From DAOTTY01 sp034437575 (GTDB lineage Bacteria; Chloroflexota; Anaerolineae; Aggregatilineales; Phototrophicaceae), in contig DAOTTY010000166.1 of NCBI GenBank assembly GCA_034437575.1, positions 1-7,925 of the forward strand: 7,925 bases of DNA, read 5' to 3'. Shown piece after piece: positions 1-6,245 of this stretch (position 1 is the first letter of the stretch; the number at the start of each line of letters is the position of its first letter). The notes under the pieces are model-generated. The model did no database searches. It had not been told where the DNA came from and worked only from the letters and a program-made list of their open reading frames with translations. The position numbers were made by a program, and so were the translations under genes.

Positions 1-49
1 GGGTTTGGGCAGCGCCCAATGATGTGCCATGCAACTTTGCAAAAGCCCT
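1..49 (-). repeat. Partial intergenic palindromic repeat element, left copy
   Basis: The first 49 bases contain a perfect 6-bp stem with a 3-base loop (TTGGGC 5-10, AGC, GCCCAA 14-19), then GATGTG (21-26), ACTTTGCAA (34-42) and GCCCT (45-49). The same ordered blocks occur in inverted orientation at 7831-7886, where the stem has a different sequence but still pairs perfectly around the complementary loop. This suggests a dispersed intergenic repeat family whose hairpin is maintained. The element is cut by the window edge. Strand is given relative to the right copy and is arbitrary. Confidence 0.6.
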
Positions 50-68
50 GCTGAATGCACCCCATTTG

Positions 69-97
69 TTGCCGTAGCTTACCATACCGTTTATAAT
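69..97 (+). promoter_or_regulatory. Sigma70-like promoter of the kinase-nSTAND-WD40 gene
   Basis: TTGCCG (69-74) and a perfect TATAAT (92-97) are separated by a 17-base spacer, the ideal geometry for a housekeeping sigma factor. Transcription would begin near 104-105, which leaves a leader of only about 15-35 bases before the candidate start codons at 119, 131 and 140. The site lies in an AT-rich island between the repeat element and the gene. The assignment rests on consensus match and position only. Confidence 0.6.
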
Positions 98-118
98 TGT
101 GATTTATTGTAATGTACA

Positions 119-3100
119 GTGGCTGTGCGGATGCCCACCATGCGAACCGAAATTATCGGGAAAACACTACGCGGCTACGAACTGATTGACACCATTGGCG
201 AAGGGGGGTTCGGTGTGGTTTACCGTGCCCGCCAGTTGGTCGTGGGGCGTGAGGTCGCCATCAAGGTGATTTTGCCGCAGTTCGCCAACTCCCCGACGTT
301 TGTGCGCCGCTTTGAAGCCGAGGCGCAGCTCGTCGCTCGGCTAGAACACCCGCACATCGTCCCCATGTTTGACTACTGGCGCGACCCGGACGGCGCTTAT
401 CTGGTGATGCGCTACGTCAGCGGGGGCAGTCTTTCTGCCCGGCTAGACGACGGGCCGCTGTCGTTGGCGCAGGGGGTGCGCCTGCTGGACGAAATCACGG
501 CGGCGCTGTCTGTGGCGCATCGTAACGGCGTGGTTCACCTGGATATGAAGCCGGATAACATCCTGCTGGACGAAGACGCCAACTTCTATTTAACCGACTT
601 CGGCATCGCCAAGCAGGAAGGCACCGAGGACAACAACTCAGACGGGCGCGTGAGCGGAACCATTGCCTACGCCGCCCCCGAACAACTCCAGAGCAAAGCC
701 GTCACTTACCAGACGGATGTCTACAGCCTGGGCCTGATTTTGTACGAGGTGCTGACCGGCCAACACCCGTTTATGGGCCAAAATGCCACGCAGATGATTA
801 TCTCGCACCTTAGCGCGACCGTCCCGCCGCTGGCAGAACACCGCCCCGGCCTGCCCGACGGCATCAACGCGATTATCAAGCGGGCCACCGACAAAGACCC
901 CGAAGCCCGCTACACCGACATCCGGCAAATTGCAGCAGACTTCCGCAAGATCGTTGAGGAGCAAGACAGAAGCCTGCTCACGGCCATGCGGGGCGACCTG
1001 ACCACCATCACCAACCCGTACAAGGGCCTGCGCCCGTTTGAAGAAGCCGACGCGCAAACCTTTTTCGGGCGCGAAGCCATGATCGAGCGGCTGCTGGCGC
1101 ACATGCACCAATCAGACTTTCTGGCCGTTGTCGGGCCGAGCGGCAGCGGCAAGTCCAGTTTGGTGAAGGCCGGGCTGCTGCCACAGTTACGCCAGGGGGC
1201 CATTGCAAGCAGTAAAACGTGGTACGTCAGCGAGATGGTGCCCGGCAGCACCCCGATTCTTAACCTGGCGTCTGCCCTGAACAAAGTCGCCACCCGCGAC
1301 AGCGGCCACCTGTACGAAACCCTCAACAGCTATACCGAAGCACTGGCGCTGATGGTGGCCAATTTGCTAGAGGACAAAGACGGCGACCTGCTGCTGGTCA
1401 TCGACCAGTTTGAGGAGGTGTTCACGCAGGTAGACAGTGAAGAAACGCGCCGTCACTTCCTGGATATGCTCACCTATGCGCTCAACAAAGACAGCGTGCG
1501 CCTGCGCGTCGTGATAACGCTGCGAGCCGACTTTTACGACGGCCCCCTTCAATATGAAGCCTTCGGCAAACTCATTCAGGAAAACACCCAGGTGGTGCTG
1601 CCCCTCAGCACCCAGGAACTTGAACGGGCGATTATGGGGCCAGCGGAACAGGTGGGCATCAAAGCCGACGCCGACCTGGTGGCGACAATGGTGGCCGACG
1701 TGCGCGAGGAACCCGGCGCGCTGCCGCTGCTGCAATACGCGCTGACGGAGGTGTTCGAGCGGCGGCGCGATGCCCCCCGCCTTACCCTGGACGCCTATAA
1801 ATCCAGTGGCGGAGTAAGCGGTGCCCTGGCCAAACGCGCCGAGGAAGTCTTTCAGGAATTGGCCGCTAGTGACCGCGATGCAGCCCGGCAGGTGTTTTTG
1901 CGGCTGGTCACATTGGGCGAAGGCGAAGAAGACACCCGCCGCCGCGCCCTCTATTCCGAATTGATTAGCGTGGATGTGCCAGCGCGTGTGCAGCATGTGC
2001 TGGATACCTTCGGGCGCTACCGCCTGCTGACGTTTGATACCGACCCCACCAGCCGCGAGCCACTGGTGGAAGTGGCCCACGAAGCGCTCATCCGCGAGTG
2101 GCACCGCCTGCGCGATTGGATCAGTGACAGCCGCGACGATGTACGCCAACAGCGGGCGGTCAACCGGGCGGCGATTGAGTGGGCCAACAACGGCCAGGAT
2201 GCCAGCTTCCTGCTGCGCGGGGCACGCCTAGCGCAAGCGGAGGAATGGTCTAACAAAACGGACATCGAACTGGCGGAAATCGAGCAGACGTTCGTGGCTG
2301 CCAGCATGGCCGAGCGCGAACGCTTGCAGCGCATTGACCAGGAACGGCGCGAACGTGAAACCGCCCTGGAAGCCCGTGCCCAATCGCGGCTGCGGCTGCT
2401 GGTGAGTGTGCTGGCTGTGGCTGCCATCTTGAGCTTTGGCCTGTCCTTTTTGGCCATCAACCGGGGCCGTTCAGCCGTTAAGGCCCGCGCCACCAGCGAA
2501 TTTAGCGCTGCCGTGGCCCAAACCCAGGTCGCCGTTGCCGCCACCGCCGAGCGCGAAGCCGTTATGGAGCGCGAAACCGCCGAACTGCAAGCGCTTCGCG
2601 CCCAAAGCCTCGCCATTGCCACCGTTGCTCAGCTTTCCCTGCTAGACGGCGAACTGGATCGTGCGGTGGCGCTGGCGTTGGCCGCCAACAATACGACCAG
2701 GCCGCCGCCGCAGGCCCAACGGGTGCTGGGGTTGGTGGCCTACAGCCCCGGCACCCGGCGTCTGTTCGACATCGGCGCACCCGTCGATGCCGTCGCCATG
2801 AGCGACACCGGTGACCGCATCGCCACTGCCTCGCAGGATGGGCGCTTGCTGTTGTGGGATGTGGACACAGGCGACCTGCTCCAGCAGTTTGCGGGCCACA
2901 CCGAGCGGGTCACCAGCTTGCAGTTCGTCGGGCGACGCTCTGATTTGCTGGTGAGTGGCAGTTGGGACGACACCGCTATCCTGTGGGATGTGACCACAGG
3001 CGAGGCCATTCGCACCTATAACGGCCACACCGATGACGTGCTGGATGTGGCCGTCAACCTGGGGGCAAACCAGGTGGCGACGGGCAGCAGCGACGGCACC

Positions 3101-4624
3101 GCCCGCGTGTGGGAGCTGAACACCGGCAATCAACTGACCCTGTTTGACGATCATGATGGCCCGGTGACCGCCGTGGCATTGGCCCCACAGGGCAACCTGT
3201 TGATGACCGGCAGCGCCGATGAACAACTGCGCCTGTGGAGCATCCAGACGGCGGTCAATGTTGGCCTGTATTCGGCCCACGATGGCCGCGTCACCGCCGT
3301 AGACATCAGCGCGGACGGGCTGGAACTCCTTTCCACCTCAGAAGATACCTCCGCCCGCGTGCATGGCACCTACTTCGCCAGCGCCACCCAGCTTTTAGAG
3401 GGCCACACCGATACCGTGCTAGATGCCACATTCGTCCGTGATGGCGAGACGGTTTACACAGCAGGGGCCGATGAGCGCATTATTGTGTGGGACAGTGAAA
3501 CAGGCGAGGCGCGGAACGTTTTTGAAGAGCATACCGGCAGCGTGCTGAGCATTGACAGCGACGAGAGCGGGCGGTTTGCCGTCACCGGCTCGCAGGATGG
3601 CACCGCCCGCGTGTGGGTGATCGACGCTGCCAGCCCCATCCGCCAGATGACGGGCGTCCGCACCGGGGAGCAGCCCGTTGTGGCCTTTAACCCATCAGGG
3701 AATCGCTGGGCGCTGGGCGCTCGCGGCGAGGGGACATCTTTATATGCGGCCACAGGCACCTACCAGCAGCAAACCCGCTCCCTGGGCGACCCCTTCGCAG
3801 ATGTGAACGGGCTGGCCTTCAACAGTGATGGCTCCCTGCTGGCTGTGGGCACCGCCGACCGTGAAGTCGTCCTGTTGGATACCCTTAGCAGTGGGGTGCG
3901 GCGGCGCTTTACGAACGGGCATACCGGCCCCGTCACCGATGTGGCTATCACGGCTGACGATGACCTGCTCATCACAGGCAGCACAGATGCCAACGTCGTT
4001 GTGTGGAACATGGCCACGGGCGACCAGGTGCTGCGCTTTGAAGCCGCCCACGCAGACAGCATCACCGCCATTGCGGCCAGCCCCACCGCCAACATCGTTA
4101 TTTCCGGCTCCAACGATGGCAGCATGGTGCTGTGGGACTTAGAAGAAGGCCGCGAGTTCTTGCGCCTGCTCGGCATCCGTGATGCCGTGCATGACCTTGC
4201 CTTTGCGCCTGATGGCGCGTCCGTTTTTTCCGCCTTGGGCGACAACACCGTGCAGCAGTGGAACACCACCAACGGCGGGCGCATCACGCGCTTTGTCGGC
4301 CACCGGGACGCGGTTCGCAGCGTGGCCGTCAGCCCGAACGGTGAAACCATGCTCAGTGGCAGCGACGACAACAGCCTTATCCTGTGGGACGTGGCCACGG
4401 GCACGCCCATTGTGCGCTTTAACCCCGGCTACCCCGTCGTGAGTGTGGCCTTCCACCCGACAGAACCCGTCGCGCTGGCGGCAGGCGAAGACGGCCAACT
4501 GACGCTGTGGCAAACCATCTCCCTGGGCGGCATGGAAGCCTTTGTCACCGCAAACCGCTACACCCCCGACCTGACCTGCGAGCAGCGCGAACAGTACAAC
4601 ATCACCCCGCTGTGCGACGCATAG
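119..4624 (+). CDS. Membrane Ser/Thr protein kinase fused to nSTAND NTPase and 14 WD40-type repeats
   Basis: Multidomain signalling protein; residues numbered from GTG 119. Residues 20-280 are a PknB-type kinase: Gly-rich loop GEGGFGVV 27-34, VAIK lysine K49, helix-C glutamate E68, catalytic loop HLDMKPDN 140-147 (D142, N147), DFG 160-162, APE 186-188. Position 141 is Leu where Arg is usual, so it is a non-RD kinase. Residues about 300-740 are an nSTAND NTPase: NPYKGLRPF entry motif, Walker A GPSGSGKS 339-346, Walker B LLLVIDQFEE 424-433, RADFYD at 469, LPLLQYAL 535-542, AHEALIREW 653-661. A charged, coiled-coil-like stretch flanks one hydrophobic helix (about 760-780). Residues 881-1470 hold 14 WD40-type repeats, and the tail carries C1487 and C1499. 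Likely topology: kinase and NTPase cytoplasmic, propellers outside, though flanking charges do not settle it. The true start is probably ATG 131 or 140, since no clear ribosome site supports GTG 119; the kinase fold begins at residue 20 in any case. The substrate is unknown. Confidence 0.93.
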   Translation: MAVRMPTMRTEIIGKTLRGYELIDTIGEGGFGVVYRARQLVVGREVAIKVILPQFANSPTFVRRFEAEAQLVARLEHPHIVPMFDYWRDPDGAYLVMRYVSGGSLSARLDDGPLSLAQGVRLLDEITAALSVAHRNGVVHLDMKPDNILLDEDANFYLTDFGIAKQEGTEDNNSDGRVSGTIAYAAPEQLQSKAVTYQTDVYSLGLILYEVLTGQHPFMGQNATQMIISHLSATVPPLAEHRPGLPDGINAIIKRATDKDPEARYTDIRQIAADFRKIVEEQDRSLLTAMRGDLTTITNPYKGLRPFEEADAQTFFGREAMIERLLAHMHQSDFLAVVGPSGSGKSSLVKAGLLPQLRQGAIASSKTWYVSEMVPGSTPILNLASALNKVATRDSGHLYETLNSYTEALALMVANLLEDKDGDLLLVIDQFEEVFTQVDSEETRRHFLDMLTYALNKDSVRLRVVITLRADFYDGPLQYEAFGKLIQENTQVVLPLSTQELERAIMGPAEQVGIKADADLVATMVADVREEPGALPLLQYALTEVFERRRDAPRLTLDAYKSSGGVSGALAKRAEEVFQELAASDRDAARQVFLRLVTLGEGEEDTRRRALYSELISVDVPARVQHVLDTFGRYRLLTFDTDPTSREPLVEVAHEALIREWHRLRDWISDSRDDVRQQRAVNRAAIEWANNGQDASFLLRGARLAQAEEWSNKTDIELAEIEQTFVAASMAERERLQRIDQERRERETALEARAQSRLRLLVSVLAVAAILSFGLSFLAINRGRSAVKARATSEFSAAVAQTQVAVAATAEREAVMERETAELQALRAQSLAIATVAQLSLLDGELDRAVALALAANNTTRPPPQAQRVLGLVAYSPGTRRLFDIGAPVDAVAMSDTGDRIATASQDGRLLLWDVDTGDLLQQFAGHTERVTSLQFVGRRSDLLVSGSWDDTAILWDVTTGEAIRTYNGHTDDVLDVAVNLGANQVATGSSDGTARVWELNTGNQLTLFDDHDGPVTAVALAPQGNLLMTGSADEQLRLWSIQTAVNVGLYSAHDGRVTAVDISADGLELLSTSEDTSARVHGTYFASATQLLEGHTDTVLDATFVRDGETVYTAGADERIIVWDSETGEARNVFEEHTGSVLSIDSDESGRFAVTGSQDGTARVWVIDAASPIRQMTGVRTGEQPVVAFNPSGNRWALGARGEGTSLYAATGTYQQQTRSLGDPFADVNGLAFNSDGSLLAVGTADREVVLLDTLSSGVRRRFTNGHTGPVTDVAITADDDLLITGSTDANVVVWNMATGDQVLRFEAAHADSITAIAASPTANIVISGSNDGSMVLWDLEEGREFLRLLGIRDAVHDLAFAPDGASVFSALGDNTVQQWNTTNGGRITRFVGHRDAVRSVAVSPNGETMLSGSDDNSLILWDVATGTPIVRFNPGYPVVSVAFHPTEPVALAAGEDGQLTLWQTISLGGMEAFVTANRYTPDLTCEQREQYNITPLCDA

Positions 4625-4638
4625 TTAGTACGTGATGA

Positions 4639-4674
4639 CTCAGGGACTCGCTTCAATAACCCCACGAGTCTGAG
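4639..4674. terminator. Hairpin between convergent genes, possible bidirectional terminator
   Basis: CTCAG (4639-4643) plus ACTCG (4646-4650) pair with CGAGT (4665-4669) plus CTGAG (4670-4674). This gives a 10-bp stem with a two-base GG bulge and a 14-base loop. It sits alone in the 65-base gap between the stops of two convergent genes, where a shared terminator is expected. There is no T-tract on either side, so it is not a canonical intrinsic terminator. Confidence 0.45.
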
Positions 4675-4689
4675 GGCCGAGCCGCTACC

Positions 4690-5487
4690 CTACGCCCGGC
4701 GGCGCTTGCGCCACAGCGCATAGCCATACGGCGGCACCATCAACCCCAGGCCCCATGGTCCGCAGACCGCAATAATCCACGCCCAGAAGATTTCCAGCGA
4801 GCTTGCGCCCTCACTGCTTGCGGTACGAAACACGCGCACCAGGAACTCATCTTCGGTTTCTGCTTCGACTATCTCTTCTTCAGTTTCTTCGGTTTCTTCG
4901 GTTTCTTCAGTCGTGGTGTCGTCCGGGGTTGTGTTCTCAACAATTTCGACCGGGGCCGCTTCGGCTGCTGGTTCGCCGCCGTTGCTGGCCACACACGCCG
5001 CCAAACTGAAGCTCTTGCTGCCCACGCCGCCGTTGTTGCTGGGGCTGCCCGTCAGCGTGATGGTGTCACCATCCCCTGCTTTCGTGGCGGTCATGCCGCC
5101 TTCGGTGGTGAAGCTCGTCCCGGCGGCCAAATCAATAATCTGCCGCAGCGAGACCGTTGCCACCGGCCCGGCCACCTCAATGTTGCTGGCCCACACATTC
5201 ACGCTGTCGTTCTGGCAAAAGATGCTGAAGTCCTCGTCTGGCTGTGGGTTCAGGCGTCCGTCCAGCGTGCCCGACCAGGGTTCGTCCGCGCCGCCGCTGT
5301 CTGCGTCCCCGCCGCCGCCGCTGCCGCTCTCACCGGGGGACTCCTCACCGGGGGACTCCTCGCCGGGGATTTCGTAGCATTCAAGCTCGCCCACACAATC
5401 GTCCTGGGCCAGCGCGGAATACATCCCCGCCCCGGCCACAGCCAATCCTACTGCGAATACACCGATAATAATCCGAAATGAGCGCAT
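4690..5487 (-). CDS. Secreted, C-terminally membrane-anchored protein of unknown function
   Basis: A 265-residue protein starting at ATG 5487, preceded by AGGGAG with a 7-base spacer; an upstream in-frame TTG is less likely. Residues 1-27 are a classic Sec signal peptide with basic start, hydrophobic core and ALA before QDD, so signal peptidase I should cleave after A27. Next come a Cys pair (C31, C37), a PGEES repeat (41-54), a Gly-rich linker, and a beta-rich-looking domain at about 72-165 with C91 and C165 as a possible disulfide. An acidic (EET)n linker (194-205) leads to a hydrophobic helix from about 233 to 259 and a basic tail RKRRRA. This predicts a type I membrane protein with its domain outside. 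There is no LPXTG motif, so sortase anchoring is not supported. No known family is recognised. It is convergent with the kinase gene and divergent from the PLD operon. Confidence 0.82.
   Translation of the reverse strand: MRSFRIIIGVFAVGLAVAGAGMYSALAQDDCVGELECYEIPGEESPGEESPGESGSGGGGDADSGGADEPWSGTLDGRLNPQPDEDFSIFCQNDSVNVWASNIEVAGPVATVSLRQIIDLAAGTSFTTEGGMTATKAGDGDTITLTGSPSNNGGVGSKSFSLAACVASNGGEPAAEAAPVEIVENTTPDDTTTEETEETEETEEEIVEAETEDEFLVRVFRTASSEGASSLEIFWAWIIAVCGPWGLGLMVPPYGYALWRKRRRA
4875..4910 (-). repeat. 9-bp tandem repeat encoding the Glu-Glu-Thr linker
   Basis: Four 9-base units run from 4875 to 4910 on the plus strand (CTTCTTCAG, TTTCTTCGG twice, TTTCTTCAG). They encode repeated Glu-Glu-Thr on the minus strand, just before the membrane helix. 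The unit is a multiple of three, so copy-number change would alter linker length without a frameshift. Confidence 0.8.
5329..5373 (-). repeat. 15-bp tandem repeat encoding PGEES units
   Basis: Two identical 15-base units CTCACCGGGGGACTC (5329-5343 and 5344-5358) are followed by a diverged third (5359-5373). On the minus strand they encode repeated Pro-Gly-Glu-Glu-Ser right after the mature N-terminus. The unit is in frame, and near-identity at DNA level points to recent slippage or duplication. Confidence 0.8.
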
Positions 5488-5514
5488 CAAAGTTCTCCCT
5501 TTCTATACCAGAGT

Positions 5515-5539
5515 GCGTCTTGCTCAATCTACAAGACGC
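5515..5539. promoter_or_regulatory. Perfect 8-bp inverted repeat in the leader of the secreted-protein gene
   Basis: GCGTCTTG (5515-5522) and CAAGACGC (5532-5539) are perfect inverted copies with a 9-base loop. The element lies 28 bases upstream of the ATG at 5487 and about 15 bases from its ribosome site. It could be a protein-binding operator or an RNA hairpin in the leader. No T-tract follows in the minus direction, so a terminator or attenuator role is less likely. Confidence 0.5.
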
Positions 5540-5580
5540 CGCTCCAAAACGTGATGAACATCCCCTAAAACCCAACAGAT

Positions 5581-5608
5581 GTCATACGCTGGTTTAGAGA
5601 ACATTCAA
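5581..5608 (-). promoter_or_regulatory. Possible promoter for the secreted-protein gene
   Basis: Read on the minus strand, TTGAAT (5608-5603) and TATGAC (5586-5581) are separated by 16 bases; each matches four of six consensus positions. Transcription would start near 5574 and give a leader of about 87 bases that includes the 5515-5539 inverted repeat. This is a moderate match only. A TATAGA nearer the gene (5507-5502) has no well-spaced -35 partner. Confidence 0.3.
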
Positions 5609-5634
5609 ATCTGATTTTATTACGCTCATTTTCC

Positions 5635-5668
5635 CTTTACAAATTTCACAGTGTAAAAAATTGTAAAG
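5635..5668. promoter_or_regulatory. Nested AT-rich palindrome in the divergent intergenic region, candidate operator
   Basis: The outer arms CTTTACAA (5635-5642) and TTGTAAAG (5661-5668) are perfect inverted copies. Inside them, a 15-base near-palindrome TTTCACAGTGTAAAA (5644-5658) is centred on 5651, almost the same centre as the outer arms (5651.5). The region lies between divergent genes, 27 bases upstream of the minus-strand -35 candidate and about 107 bases upstream of the plus-strand ATG. The symmetry and AT-richness in GC-rich DNA fit a dimeric regulator site. An RNA hairpin is possible but would be weak. Confidence 0.45.
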
Positions 5669-5774
5669 ACCTGAGCGCAGCAGGCCGCACCCACCTCACA
5701 GCGCCACCTAGCGCCGCCGCGCCCCTGGCGATACCATAGGCTTGTTTCGTTCTGTTCACCTGGAGCCGATGCCC

Positions 5775-6245
5775 ATGTCCAAATATCAGCGGGCCATAGA
5801 AAGCCTGTACAGCGCCGCCAGCCTCACCGACGAACTCCGTGACGACGAAGCGGAGCCACTGCTCAAGTGGGGCGAGGGGATGGCCGCTCAACTTGATAGC
5901 GAAGTGAGCGACGAAGACACCTACGACCAGAAGATCAAGCAGGTGCGCCGTGTGCTGAAGCGCATCAACCGCTTTATTGGTGCCGGCACCCAGGGCGACG
6001 CCGCCGAAGCCCGCGACATGCTGGAAAAGCTGGCCGAAAACGCGGCAGAACTGGGTGTTACCATCCCGCCGGAGCAAATCGACCACCTGTTGAATTGGCA
6101 GCGCACCCACTCCAATGGCGAAACGGTAGGCGAACTGCTGGCTGTGCTGCGGGGCAGCGCGGCAAACGCCCCCACCCCCCCCAACCTGGATAGACCCGCC
6201 TTACCCCACCCAACCGAAGGAACAAACGACCATGAGCAAGAATAG
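5775..6245 (+). CDS. Small helical protein of unknown function, upstream partner of the PLD protein
   Basis: A 156-residue protein starting at ATG 5775. GGAG (5762-5765) lies 9 bases upstream of it, a better spacing than the 3 bases it would have to ATG 5769. The protein looks soluble, charged and almost entirely alpha-helical, with no signal peptide or membrane segment. Heptad-like charged runs include LTDELRDDEAEPLLKW near the start and QVRRVLKRINRFI in the middle. After about residue 133 it becomes a Pro-rich, probably disordered tail ending in acidic residues. I do not recognise a named family. The gene overlaps the PLD gene by 14 bases in a different frame, which implies co-transcription and translational coupling. 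A cytoplasmic partner, chaperone or regulator of the PLD protein is an inference from position alone. Confidence 0.8.
   Translation: MSKYQRAIESLYSAASLTDELRDDEAEPLLKWGEGMAAQLDSEVSDEDTYDQKIKQVRRVLKRINRFIGAGTQGDAAEARDMLEKLAENAAELGVTIPPEQIDHLLNWQRTHSNGETVGELLAVLRGSAANAPTPPNLDRPALPHPTEGTNDHEQE
6216..6221 (+). promoter_or_regulatory. Ribosome binding site of the PLD gene inside the upstream gene
   Basis: GAAGGA (6216-6221) lies 10 bases before ATG 6232 and within the coding end of the upstream gene, whose stop is at 6243-6245. It fixes the PLD start at 6232 and allows ribosomes finishing the upstream gene to reinitiate. Confidence 0.6.

Noticed and set aside
1367..2149. Long minus-strand open frame (260 codons) inside the nSTAND region
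   Set aside because: It lies wholly antisense to a well-recognised NTPase domain, in GC-rich DNA where antisense frames stay open by codon bias. Its translation has no recognisable domain.
3090..3620. Near-identical short DNA stretches (GGCACCGCCCGCGTGTGG near 3094 and 3599)
   Set aside because: They encode the same DGTARVW strand of two WD40 repeats, so blade-level similarity explains them.
3760..4410. Minus-strand open frame (216 codons) antisense to the WD40 repeats
   Set aside because: It has low-complexity Ser/Arg/Pro-rich composition typical of an antisense reading of GC-rich repeats, with no domain.
4690..4800. Sortase-type sorting signal at the C-terminus of the secreted protein
   Set aside because: A hydrophobic helix and basic tail are present, but no LPXTG-like motif precedes them.
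4913..5377. Plus-strand open frame (154 codons) antisense to the secreted-protein gene
   Set aside because: The minus-strand gene has a signal peptide, ribosome site and membrane anchor. The plus-strand product is repetitive Ser/Pro sequence from the tandem repeats.
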